From Opitutaceae bacterium (GTDB taxonomy: Bacteria; Verrucomicrobiota; Verrucomicrobiia; Opitutales; Opitutaceae): 64,000 bases of DNA. Shown piece by piece: positions 34,402-43,109 of the stretch. The position numbers were made by a program, and so were the translations under genes. The notes beneath the pieces are model-generated. The model was not told the origin of the DNA. It saw only the letters and a program-made list of their open reading frames with translations, and ran no database searches. Where the stretch lies: positions 1 to 64,000 of the forward strand of contig JANQRT010000002.1 in the NCBI GenBank assembly GCA_028284385.1, written 5' to 3'. Position 1 is the first letter of the stretch. Every line of letters starts with the position of its first letter.

Positions 34402-35430
34402 TCACGCGTTTCGCATTGCGTATTCTTCTGAAATTTCCACCTTTCGATTGCTCAAATGCGATTCGCGAATCGCGTCCAAAATGATCGTGCCCTCATAAGC
34501 GACTTGAGGAGAAACTCGATAATCGTCACCGTTTTTCAAGCACGCGGCAATATCTCGATAAACATGCGCTTCGTCGCCAAAGCGTTTTCCCTCGATCGAA
34601 ATGTTCTCTAAGGTTGGCTTCTCGTCCGTTGAGGGATCCTTTTGGATGAGCGTTATCTTTTCACCATCTGAACGAATCATCCCTTGGTTTCCCTGAATCA
34701 TGAAGGAAGGTAGACCGTCCTCGGCTTGCGTGTATTCAGCGATCCCTACGGTGCCGTTTTCAAACTCAAGAAAGGCGTGGAAATTGTCGTCCGCATCACC
34801 AGGATTGATGACTTGCTGAAGTTTGCCGAAAACCGATTTTACGGGACTATCGATTATGCTGAGAAGTGGTTGGACGATGTGCGGCCCCCAGTTTAGGAGA
34901 TATCCGCCTCCAAACTTCGATTCTGTCTGCCAATCGTTGCGCTGACGAAATTGCGTGATATGGCGACGAAGCATAAACACATCGCCAATGGCGTTTTCCT
35001 CAAGCAGCTTCCGTATCAAAAGGTATTCGGGGGACCAATACATGGGAAACCATGGAAAAATTCGCGTTTGATTTTTCTCGCCGGCTTCGAGCATGCTTCG
35101 AGCTTCCGATTCGTTCAAGGCCCACGGTTTGGTGATGACGCATGGGATCTTGGCTTCCAGGAAGTCGCAGGCGATCGGGCAGTGCGTATCGGACCGAGTT
35201 ACGATGCAGGCTAGATCGAGCTCCGGTTTCGCTTCGAGTAATTCCTGATGGCTAGCGAATGTGTCGCAACCGATTTCCGCTCGCCCTTGATCTCTGCATT
35301 CGGGGCTTAAATCGCAGATCGCGACGATTTCGAACTCGGGATTCGCTTGGAGGCCGTAGGCGTGGGAGAGCTTACCGCTTTCGCCGTAACCGATAATCGC
35401 AGCTTTGATTCGCTGACTTGGCGCTACCAT
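34402..35430 (-). CDS. Gfo/Idh/MocA family oxidoreductase
   Basis: A 342-residue NAD(P)-dependent sugar oxidoreductase. The N-terminal Rossmann motif is AAIIGYGESGKLSHAYGLQ (about 11-29), followed by LDLACIVTRSDTHCPIA and the EKPW-like element ITKPWALNESEA, in which Lys is kept. The C-terminal beta-sheet domain includes GGGYLLNWGPHIVQPLL. It oxidises or reduces a sugar or sugar-acid hydroxyl. It sits 7 bases after the MetE-like gene and 19 before the enolase-superfamily gene, so the three act together. Confidence 0.92.
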   Translation of the reverse strand: MVAPSQRIKAAIIGYGESGKLSHAYGLQANPEFEIVAICDLSPECRDQGRAEIGCDTFASHQELLEAKPELDLACIVTRSDTHCPIACDFLEAKIPCVITKPWALNESEARSMLEAGEKNQTRIFPWFPMYWSPEYLLIRKLLEENAIGDVFMLRRHITQFRQRNDWQTESKFGGGYLLNWGPHIVQPLLSIIDSPVKSVFGKLQQVINPGDADDNFHAFLEFENGTVGIAEYTQAEDGLPSFMIQGNQGMIRSDGEKITLIQKDPSTDEKPTLENISIEGKRFGDEAHVYRDIAACLKNGDDYRVSPQVAYEGTIILDAIRESHLSNRKVEISEEYAMRNA

Positions 35431-35437
35431 ACGTTTC

Positions 35438-36475
35438 CTATCGCGTGATGCCCAGGTAGAGGTCTCTACCCGCCGCTAGAGCAGCTATTTTCCGATCCGA
35501 TACTGATCGCTTTAGCATCCAGAAACCGCAATCCGGGTGAATCCATCCCACGCGATCTTCACCCAAAGCAGTCTCCGCTTTTTCAATACGCTTGGCGATT
35601 TCGTCCGCCGTTTCGATATGATTGACCTTCACGTCTACGACGCCAATGCCGAGCTTGATGGCCGGCGTGATATTCTTGAGGGCCTCAAGATCATCGTCTG
35701 GTCGGTGCGCTATTTCGAGGACAAGATGGTCTGTTTTCAGTCCATTCAGAAATTCGACTAAAGGCTTCCAGCCGCCTGCCTGTATGGTCTGCCCTCCGTA
35801 ATTGCCGAAACAGAAGTGGACTGCGCGTTCCTTTCCTTCGACTTTAGAAAGAATTCGATTGATGGCTTCTTGGGCAAGCGGAGCGTCGTGAGCGTTTCCT
35901 GGAATGTTCGCCTCGTCGACTTGTATGCATGCGCACTCCAGTCCGACGACTTGCTCAGCGAGGACGTCGGCAATCGCAAGGGTCAAATCCTCGAAGTTCT
36001 TGTAGTGCCGATCCAATAACGTGCGAGCTAGCATGTAAGGGCTGGTAAGCGTGAACTTGAAGGGACCGCCGGCAACGCTGGCTGCTCGATCGCAGTCTTC
36101 CAGGAGATTCAAAGAGCCTTCGCCTACCGCTTCGTTTACGACGCCAGCCGGTTTCGCTCTAAATTTCATGTGACGTTCAGTGGCGAACTGCTCGGCCAGT
36201 CCGCGACCCACTTCGTAGGAGATGCCGCCCAAGCGGCTCGTGAAGTAGTCGATCATACCGTTTGTATCCGGATGATTGATATCAAAGCGATAAAGCTCGC
36301 CATCGGTCGGGAGATCGATTCCGGCGTCGCGCTGGGTGCCGAAAATGACCCGAGTGGCATCGATTACCGCCTGTTCGCTTGGAGAGTTAGCTAGCCAATC
36401 CGGAATGGGATAGGATCCAACTGTTGTCGTTTGTATGCGAGGGGTAGACTGAGATGTAGTCATCGCGGCAAGCAT
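35438..36475 (-). CDS. cobalamin-independent methionine synthase (MetE C-terminal)-like protein
   Basis: A 345-residue zinc-dependent TIM-barrel protein like the C-terminal half of MetE. It opens TTVGSYPIPDWL, then GIDLPTDGELYRFD, a substrate region IQVDEANIPGNAHD, the His/Cys pair in VHFCFGNYGG and the last Cys in WIHPDCGFWML: the usual His-Cys-Cys zinc set. Stand-alone proteins of this size are not full methionine synthases and lack the N-terminal folate half. In this catabolic operon it may do methyl transfer or demethylate a methoxylated substrate; that is inference. It is the first gene of the LacI operon. Confidence 0.88.
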   Translation of the reverse strand: MLAAMTTSQSTPRIQTTTVGSYPIPDWLANSPSEQAVIDATRVIFGTQRDAGIDLPTDGELYRFDINHPDTNGMIDYFTSRLGGISYEVGRGLAEQFATERHMKFRAKPAGVVNEAVGEGSLNLLEDCDRAASVAGGPFKFTLTSPYMLARTLLDRHYKNFEDLTLAIADVLAEQVVGLECACIQVDEANIPGNAHDAPLAQEAINRILSKVEGKERAVHFCFGNYGGQTIQAGGWKPLVEFLNGLKTDHLVLEIAHRPDDDLEALKNITPAIKLGIGVVDVKVNHIETADEIAKRIEKAETALGEDRVGWIHPDCGFWMLKRSVSDRKIAALAAGRDLYLGITR

Positions 36476-36510
36476 GATGTCATGTCGAAAAATGCTAAAA
36501 TCCGTAGCGA

Positions 36511-36523
36511 TTTTACTGTAAAA
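36511..36523. promoter_or_regulatory. perfect TTTTACTGTAAAA palindrome, site 5
   Basis: TTTTAC-T-GTAAAA lies 36 bases upstream of the MetE-like gene, in the 93-base divergent promoter shared with the M28 peptidase. It is the best match to the five-site consensus and would put the LacI operon under its own control. Confidence 0.65.
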
Positions 36524-36568
36524 CAGGGCAGCCTTCTCACCCTGGATCAGTTGGGATAGAACGGTTCC

Positions 36569-37975
36569 GTGGAAAATGGTCTTCGTCTTTTGCTTTGCGG
36601 CCTGGGGATAATTTTAGGGATCTCATCCGTGAATTGCGAGCAGACCTCGCCGGTTCGCGAGGCAATAGTCGGTGATGCCTTGCTGAACGAGGAGGCGTAT
36701 CAGTTTCTGCAGGAAATGTGCGATCGATTTGGGCCTCGCATGGTGGGGACGGATGGCCATCGGAAATCCATGGATTTTCTGGAGAGAAGGCTGTCAGACC
36801 TAGGTTTTCGAACAGAGCGACAGATTTTTCAGTTTCCTGGTTGGGCAAGGGGAGAATCCAAAGTCGAAATCGTGGAGCCTTTCAAACGGTCGCTTCGAGC
36901 GGCGGCGATTGGATATACGAGAGTTTCAACTCAAGTGGAAGGCGAGCTGTTTTACGTGGAAAGCAGTCGGATCGAAGATCTGGTTAAGCAAGAATTGAAA
37001 GGGAAAGTACTTCTTTTGAGACCTAATCTTAGATTTTCCCACAAAGACCTGACTAAGCTGGCGAGCGATCACGGGATTTTAGGAATAGCGATGATCAACC
37101 GAGTGAATGGCGGACAGCTATTGGCGAGAGTCGCGAATCATAATGGCGAACCGACCCCAATTCCGATGATGACGATTACCCAGGAAGAGGGTTTTTGGAT
37201 GAAGCGGTTGCTTCTTGATGGCGCTACTGTTCGTATTCGAATCGAGACTACTTCGGAATCGCGCATTTTCGATGGAATCAATCTCATTACTTCCTTGCCT
37301 GGGTCATCTGGGGAAAAGATAGTGCTCGGAGCCCATTTCGATTCATGGGATTTAGGGCAAGGCGCAATGGACAATGGCCTAGGAGTGGCGCAGATCTACG
37401 AAGTGGCTCGATTATTAAAGAATTACAGTCACCAAAATCTGCATACTATAGAGTTTGTTTGGTTCGATGCGGAGGAATTAGGTCTTTGGGGTTCGCGGCA
37501 CTATGCAAACACCTCTTCGCTTGATGGAATCCGAGCCATGGTGAATCTTGATATGGTTGGCAATCCCATCGCCATCAACGCCATGGGTTTTGATGAGCTT
37601 GTTCCATTTCTCGAAAACTTTTCGAACGATTTGGGTAGTTGGTCGTTCGATAGAAAAGTGGAGAGCAAAGCTTGGCTAGGAGGCGATCATCATCCATTCA
37701 TTTTAAAGGGAGTCCCTTCCATTACCTTGAATGCCCCCATAAACAGCGACGATGTTCGCTATTATCATGACTTTGCGGATACACTCGATAAAGTAGATCG
37801 TTCTCATCTGGCAAGATCCAGCGCGATTGTCGGTTTGTTGGTCCAGGCCTTGGCCAATGACCAGACCGATCGCGCGTCACGACTATCGACCGGAGAAACG
37901 GCAGAGCTTTTTAGAAAATCGGGCCTGGAAGATAGAATGAGAAAAGCGGGTCAGTGGCCCTTTGCGGACGACTAG
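36569..37975 (+). CDS. secreted M28 family peptidase (aminopeptidase-like)
   Basis: A 468-residue zinc aminopeptidase-type protein starting at GTG. A signal peptide covers about residues 1-24; the cleavage region ISSVNC is only weakly like a lipobox. A PA insert lies at about 120-200. The two-zinc site is complete: His (GAHFDSW) and bridging Asp in GAMDNGLG (about 268), the Glu pair in DAEELGLW (about 302), Asp in NLDMVGN and His in YYHDFADTLDKVD (about 400). It is periplasmic or secreted. It is divergent from the LacI operon and ends four bases into the convergent propeller gene. Confidence 0.9.
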   Translation: MENGLRLLLCGLGIILGISSVNCEQTSPVREAIVGDALLNEEAYQFLQEMCDRFGPRMVGTDGHRKSMDFLERRLSDLGFRTERQIFQFPGWARGESKVEIVEPFKRSLRAAAIGYTRVSTQVEGELFYVESSRIEDLVKQELKGKVLLLRPNLRFSHKDLTKLASDHGILGIAMINRVNGGQLLARVANHNGEPTPIPMMTITQEEGFWMKRLLLDGATVRIRIETTSESRIFDGINLITSLPGSSGEKIVLGAHFDSWDLGQGAMDNGLGVAQIYEVARLLKNYSHQNLHTIEFVWFDAEELGLWGSRHYANTSSLDGIRAMVNLDMVGNPIAINAMGFDELVPFLENFSNDLGSWSFDRKVESKAWLGGDHHPFILKGVPSITLNAPINSDDVRYYHDFADTLDKVDRSHLARSSAIVGLLVQALANDQTDRASRLSTGETAELFRKSGLEDRMRKAGQWPFADD

Positions 37976-38976
37976 TTTTCCAGACGCGTCAGTTTGCTAA
38001 CGCGGCCGGTGGCAATCCATTCCACTACGTAGATATTCCCTTCATCGTCGAATATCGCGTCATGAGGAAGAGCGAATCGACCTGGAGTATGGTCTTCTGT
38101 CGGAAGGTCGTGTAGCGAGACGAGATTCTCGAATGGCTTCCTTGCATCGCCTAGCACTGTTATAAGCTCGTTGGCTTCATCAAAAAGACTTAATCGCCCT
38201 CCCAAGTCGGGCATGAGCAACCGTTTTTCTTGAATACAAAAATGACGAGGCGCCACAAGAATATCGTCATCCTCGTGCTCGAAGCGGACATGCTCGCCGT
38301 CCAGAGTCAGGTAGTGAAAACGGTTATCCAGATTGTCGGCAACTAGGAGAAGCGGATCCCTTTGGCGTGTATCGATAACGAGTCCATGAGGGTGGGTGAG
38401 GTTTTCATCTCGATTACCAGGGCCGCCGAAATAGTCCAGCTCTCTACCGGTTTCAGGATCAATCCGAATGATGAACCCCGTTCCGTATCCGTCACTCAGG
38501 TACAAGTCTGTTCCTGGAGCGAGAGCGATATTGGATGGCTTCCAATTCAATCCGAATATTTTTCGATACAGGGAAGGTTTTTCGAAATGCCAGACGGTTT
38601 CGCCATTCAGAGTCAGTTTAAAGAGTCCTCGTTCCAAATCCGTCAGGTAAATGAAATCAGTTCCGTCTTCCTCGACTATCTCGAGTCCATGAGCCGAGCC
38701 CTCGTATTCATTTCCCAACGACCTAACGAATGCGCCGTCGGTCTGGAAGACGACGATGGCATCTCGACACTTGCTGTCTGGATGGACCGTATGAGCGATG
38801 TGGATCAAACCGTCTCTGTCTCTAGCAACCCCATGGGTAATCCCCCAACGATAGTCTTTGGGCAGCTCACCCCACTCATGTTGGCAGATAAATTGATGAT
38901 CGCCTTCTCCGACGATCAATTTGGATCTATCGAGGGTTTGAGTTCTCGTTACGTCTAAATCCGAATCCTTGGTCAT
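37972..38976 (-). CDS. NHL-type six-bladed beta-propeller protein
   Basis: A 334-residue protein without a clear signal peptide, built of repeats with HGxxxD-type turns: HGVARDRDGLIHIAHT, HGLEIVEEDGTDFIYLTD, SNIALAPGTDLYLSDGYG, HPHGLVIDT and FALPHDAIFDDEGNIYVVEW. This is the NHL/peptidyl-alpha-hydroxyglycine lyase-like propeller, often a lyase or binding protein in sugar loci. Its stop overlaps the M28 peptidase stop by four bases. It has no obvious operon partner. Function is unknown beyond fold. Confidence 0.82.
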   Translation of the reverse strand: MTKDSDLDVTRTQTLDRSKLIVGEGDHQFICQHEWGELPKDYRWGITHGVARDRDGLIHIAHTVHPDSKCRDAIVVFQTDGAFVRSLGNEYEGSAHGLEIVEEDGTDFIYLTDLERGLFKLTLNGETVWHFEKPSLYRKIFGLNWKPSNIALAPGTDLYLSDGYGTGFIIRIDPETGRELDYFGGPGNRDENLTHPHGLVIDTRQRDPLLLVADNLDNRFHYLTLDGEHVRFEHEDDDILVAPRHFCIQEKRLLMPDLGGRLSLFDEANELITVLGDARKPFENLVSLHDLPTEDHTPGRFALPHDAIFDDEGNIYVVEWIATGRVSKLTRLEN

Positions 38977-39546
38977 TCGCGCATCCGTTTTGATCCAAAG
39001 CGATTTAGTAGCTCAAACGATTGTTGGGTCGACAGTAAATCTTTAAAAGGACGAGATCCCGCAGTTGCGAGATTATGAGTCTGAAGGTTTAATGTATGTA
39101 AGCTCCTTTAAATTAGGTGTTTACTAAAATATTTAGCTGAGTAGGCCTAGAAGTTAACCTTTTTGAGTAAGGGTCAGCAATATTGACTATGATTGTTTCA
39201 AATTGCTGCAATTGCTCGAGATGGAGTCTCCAAATGTGTCAGTGATTGCTGGAGACTTCTACTTCGTCGATTAGCACGGTGATGGCCGAATTGTCCTCTA
39301 TCGTAATTTGGTTTCCTCCTTTGGCGATGAAGGCGCGGCGAAACCGAAGGGAGGACCTGTAGGACTATATGGCAAATGGGCTTCCTTCGCAGATTTTCAA
39401 AGTTCATTGCCAGGTTGGATCAAGAATTGTTGGCTATGCAAACAATGTCTATTCCGATTAGGATCCGTTTTTGAGATAATGGCCGTGGGTTGTCGACTGT
39501 CCCCATGCGCAAACGAAGTTAGTCGGCTATTCTGCGTTTTGAATTT
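38977..39546. other. long intergenic stretch without supported gene
   Basis: No ORF with convincing composition or start is visible between the propeller gene and the MFS relic. A frame near 39276-39400 (reading NLVSSFGDEGAAKPKGGPV) looks protein-like but has no start and no family match. This may be decayed coding DNA. Confidence 0.4.
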
Positions 39547-39693
39547 ATGGATACAGAGGAAGTCGTTTTGTCTATGGATTTGATCGATGATTTCGGAGCG
39601 CGTGCATCATTTTGGCTGCCCGCCGCATGTTTCGTTCTTATCGCTCTGTTTGGTTTTCGCGCCTTCAGCTTTCACCAGAAAAAGTTAGCCTGA
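39547..39693 (+). pseudogene. C-terminal remnant of an MFS sugar permease
   Basis: The frame ATG 39547 to TGA 39691-39693 reads MDLIDDFGARASFWLPAACF, then VLIALFGFRAFSF. This is the last-helix pattern of FucP-like sugar MFS transporters (a DxxGxRxSFWxPxxCF motif). No other helix is present, so it is a relic left upstream of the first sulfatase. A real short gene is less likely. Confidence 0.5.
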
Positions 39694-39848
39694 AAACTAT
39701 CAACGCCCAACTGGATTATGTTAATCGGAATTTCGCCCAAGCTCAGTCCAGAGCTTCACGCCCGTGCGTATTATTAGGATATATTGAAGTCTGTGCTCAT
39801 CGCTCTACGAATCGATTTGGGTTATCGAATGAATGCAAAATAATAAGC

Positions 39849-41450
39849 ATGAATATAGTCATCACGTTACTCTTATTTTTAATAGTCACTCATGTTGGCC
39901 ATGCGGAGCAACCGATTAGGAAACCAAACATTGTATTGATAGTTGCAGATGATATGGGTTGGAAAGATCTCGGCAGTAGCGGGAGTAGTTACTACAACAC
40001 ACCCCATCTGGATGCGCTTTCTGGCGCTGGTATGCGGTTTACCAATGCTTATTCGGCAGCTGCGGTCTGCGCACCCTCAAGAGCTGCGTTGCTAACGGGT
40101 AAGACGCCTGCCCGCCTAAAATTCACCAATGTGTTTGCAGGACCTCCTGCTTCGGATGATGGGCTCTTTGATATCACCAAGCAGATTGGCCTGGGTAACC
40201 AAAATCTCGAAGCCAAGCAACGGCTCACCCTGGCCAGCACGGAGACTTTGTTACCGGAATTGCTAAAGTCTGTGGGCTATGTAACCGCATTTTACGGAAA
40301 ATGGCATTGTGGCATCCAGGAAGGCTATCGCCCGGAACAAAGAGGATACGATATGGCCAAGGGCTATTTTTTAGTAGCAGATCGTCTTGTGCACAAAGAC
40401 TATCTTGGTGCAGAGAGACACTATCTAAATGAAGAGAGCGTTGAGTTCGTCGCCAATATGCCCCAGGCTCAGGTGGGTGACTTTCTTGAAGACTTGATGG
40501 CAAGTGATGCTTGCGAATTTATACGAGAGAATAGTCGCGAGCCATTTTTTCTGCATTATTCAAGTCATCTCGTGCATACGCCTATCGTTGCGAAAAAGAC
40601 GTTACTAAGTAAATACAAGAACAAGACAGGTCTGGATCAAAGCAATCCGGAATACGCCACTATGGTTGAAGCGCTCGACCAGACTGTCGGGTCAATCGTC
40701 GAAACACTCAGGGAACTCGATCTCATTGATAACACTTTGATCATCTTCACATCTGATAATGGTGGACTGACATTGCGCAACATAACCTCTAACTATCCTT
40801 TGATGGGTGGAAAGAGCTTTGCGCATCAGGGGGGCTACCGAGTGCCCTTTATTGCGCATTGGCCAGGCTATATCAGACCCGGAAGTACAAATCAGACCCG
40901 GGTAAGTGGAATAGATGTCTACCCCACTTTCCTTGAGATAGTCGGCATACCTATCAAAAACGCCGCCGAAATCGATGGAATGAGTCTATTGGGGGAAATG
41001 ACAGGCTCTAGCTCCTTGCCGAGTAGGCCTTTGTTTTTCCATTTCCCGCATTACACGCATGCAACCTCTCCTCACTCCATTGTCATTTATCAAGGATGGA
41101 AACTCATACGTTATTATAATGATGCGGAGGGTCGTTTCCTGCTCTTTAATTTGAATACCGACCCGCAGGAGCAATTCAACCTGGCTGATGAAGAGCCAGA
41201 CATCCTTAAGTTACTCGATGAACGTCTTACACAATACCTATCAAGCGTAGATGCTCAAATGCCAATCCCTGCTGATAGTCCGGAAGGTATAAAGCTTATC
41301 GAGAAATATGATGAGGGGAAAATTAGAGGGACTATCAGGCCAGGGTCTGAAGGTTCTATTAAAAACCTTAAGACTGAACGGGATCGGGCCTTTGAGGAGA
41401 GGAAGGTGCAGGAAGACAAGCTGACGGTATCCATTAAGTCATTGCATTGA
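39849..41450 (+). CDS. secreted sulfatase (formylglycine-dependent, S1 family)
   Basis: A 533-residue sulfatase counted from ATG 39849, which begins a clear signal peptide (NIVITLLLFLIVTHVGHA). The modification motif is Cys74 in VCAPSRAALLTGK, matching C-x-P-S-R, to be converted to formylglycine. The metal site is given by IVADDMGWKD (about 31-40) and FTSDNGGL (Asp-Asn). HCGIQEG and GYRVPFIAHW fit arylsulfatases. It removes sulfate esters from glycans in the periplasm. It is the first of two tandem sulfatases, 39 bases apart, ahead of the GH95 gene. Confidence 0.93.
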   Translation: MNIVITLLLFLIVTHVGHAEQPIRKPNIVLIVADDMGWKDLGSSGSSYYNTPHLDALSGAGMRFTNAYSAAAVCAPSRAALLTGKTPARLKFTNVFAGPPASDDGLFDITKQIGLGNQNLEAKQRLTLASTETLLPELLKSVGYVTAFYGKWHCGIQEGYRPEQRGYDMAKGYFLVADRLVHKDYLGAERHYLNEESVEFVANMPQAQVGDFLEDLMASDACEFIRENSREPFFLHYSSHLVHTPIVAKKTLLSKYKNKTGLDQSNPEYATMVEALDQTVGSIVETLRELDLIDNTLIIFTSDNGGLTLRNITSNYPLMGGKSFAHQGGYRVPFIAHWPGYIRPGSTNQTRVSGIDVYPTFLEIVGIPIKNAAEIDGMSLLGEMTGSSSLPSRPLFFHFPHYTHATSPHSIVIYQGWKLIRYYNDAEGRFLLFNLNTDPQEQFNLADEEPDILKLLDERLTQYLSSVDAQMPIPADSPEGIKLIEKYDEGKIRGTIRPGSEGSIKNLKTERDRAFEERKVQEDKLTVSIKSLH

Positions 41451-41489
41451 TGTCATTACATATAAATATCCTTAGATTAATAACGGAAA

Positions 41490-42980
41490 ATGATTAGACT
41501 GCTTTTTTTTCTAAGCCTTTCCCTATGGGCGAACCAGAGTTTATTCGCTGCTGAAAAGCCGAACTTCCTTTTCATCTTCACGGATGACCAGAGTTACGAG
41601 ACGGTCGCCGCGCACGGAAATTCCGAGATCTACACTCCTAATATCGATCGTTTGGCTGAGCGGGGAGTCAGCTTTACGAACGCCTATAACATGGGCGGGT
41701 GGAATGGCGCTGTGTGCGTCGCATCGCGGACTATGATGGTTACCGGCAAATCGGTTTGGAGGGCTAGGCAGGCGGAAAAGAGCCTTAGTCAAGCTGCCGA
41801 AAAGGGCGAGCTGTGGTCCCAATTGTTAGAGAAAAACGGATACGAGACCTACTGCACGGGAAAGTGGCACGTCAAAATAGATCCGAAAAGGATTTTCAAT
41901 CACCACGTGAATGAACGCCCAGGCATGCCCGCCGATAGCTGGTTTCATAAAATGAGGGGCGTTCGTAATCCGAAACCGGAGATGATCGAATCTCTGGAAG
42001 GGTACAATCGACCTCTACTGGGCGAGCCAGATACTTGGTCCCCTTACGAACGCGAGTTTGGTGGATTTTGGGAGGGCGGAAAGCATTGGAGCGAGATCTT
42101 AGCTGATGATGCGACCGATTTTCTAGAGAAGGCTGGGCAAAGAGATAAACCCTTTTTCATGTATCTCGCATTTAATGCGCCGCACGATCCGCGTCAGGCC
42201 CCCAAGCGTTTCGTCGACATGTATCCATTGGACGAAGTCAGCGTTCCGGAGAGTTATCAGCCCGTCTATCCCTACAAGGACGAGATCGGGTGCTCGCGGT
42301 TTTTGCGTGACGAGGCTCTGGCGCCATTTCCTCGCACTGAGTATGCAGTCAAAGTAAACCGTCAGGAATACTATGCGATCGTTTCGCACACGGACGAACA
42401 GATTGGCCGCATCCTGCAGGCCTTGAAGGAGACGGGAAAGCAGGATAACACATATATAATCTTCACGTCGGACCATGGACTGGCTTGCGGGAACCACGGC
42501 TTGCTCGGCAAACAGAACATGTACGAGCACAGCATGAAACCCCCGCTTATCGTCGTGGGGCCGTCCGTTCCGGAAAACGAAAAACGAGAAGCCCTCGTTT
42601 ACTTGCAGGATGTTATGCCGACGACGCTTGATTTGGCGGGCGTCGAAAAGCCTAGCTATGTGGAATTCAATAGTTTGATGCCATTGATAGAGGATGCTAA
42701 ATCCGAGGGCGCTTACGAGTCCATTTACGGATGTTATCGCAGCGATGATCAGCGGATGATTCGTGTGAAGGATATGAAGCTAATCGTGTATCCAAATGCC
42801 AAGCGCGTAAGACTGTTTGATTTGAGTTCCGATCCGAATGAAATCAATGATCTGTCAGGAGATCCGACCCAGTGGCCTGTGATTCGCAGGCTCTTCAATC
42901 AGCTGCTCGAAGAGCAAGCGAGAATGGAGGACGAGCTTGAGCTGGCTTCGTTTTTTCCTGACTTGCTGGTCGCCCATTGA
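41490..42980 (+). CDS. secreted sulfatase (formylglycine-dependent, S1 family)
   Basis: A 496-residue sulfatase with a signal peptide (IRLLFFLSLSLWANQSLFA). The modification site is Cys76 in CVASRTMMVTGK, of the C-x-A-S-R form. Metal residues are in FIFTDDQSYETVAAHG and FTSDHGLACGNHGLLGKQNMYE; the latter is typical of choline- and glycan-sulfatase subfamilies. It lies 39 bases after another sulfatase and 129 before the GH95 fucosidase. The two differ strongly in sequence and so probably remove different sulfate positions. Confidence 0.93.
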   Translation: MIRLLFFLSLSLWANQSLFAAEKPNFLFIFTDDQSYETVAAHGNSEIYTPNIDRLAERGVSFTNAYNMGGWNGAVCVASRTMMVTGKSVWRARQAEKSLSQAAEKGELWSQLLEKNGYETYCTGKWHVKIDPKRIFNHHVNERPGMPADSWFHKMRGVRNPKPEMIESLEGYNRPLLGEPDTWSPYEREFGGFWEGGKHWSEILADDATDFLEKAGQRDKPFFMYLAFNAPHDPRQAPKRFVDMYPLDEVSVPESYQPVYPYKDEIGCSRFLRDEALAPFPRTEYAVKVNRQEYYAIVSHTDEQIGRILQALKETGKQDNTYIIFTSDHGLACGNHGLLGKQNMYEHSMKPPLIVVGPSVPENEKREALVYLQDVMPTTLDLAGVEKPSYVEFNSLMPLIEDAKSEGAYESIYGCYRSDDQRMIRVKDMKLIVYPNAKRVRLFDLSSDPNEINDLSGDPTQWPVIRRLFNQLLEEQARMEDELELASFFPDLLVAH

Positions 42981-43109
42981 AATACAGCCGATTGAGGCTG
43001 CTTGGTATTTGGGTTCCTGCACGTGGCCATTTCGAAATACCCGATTTTTTATATCCAATGTGGAAGAGACTTAAATAGATAGTCGTGAATCAAAAATAGA
43101 ATACTACAA

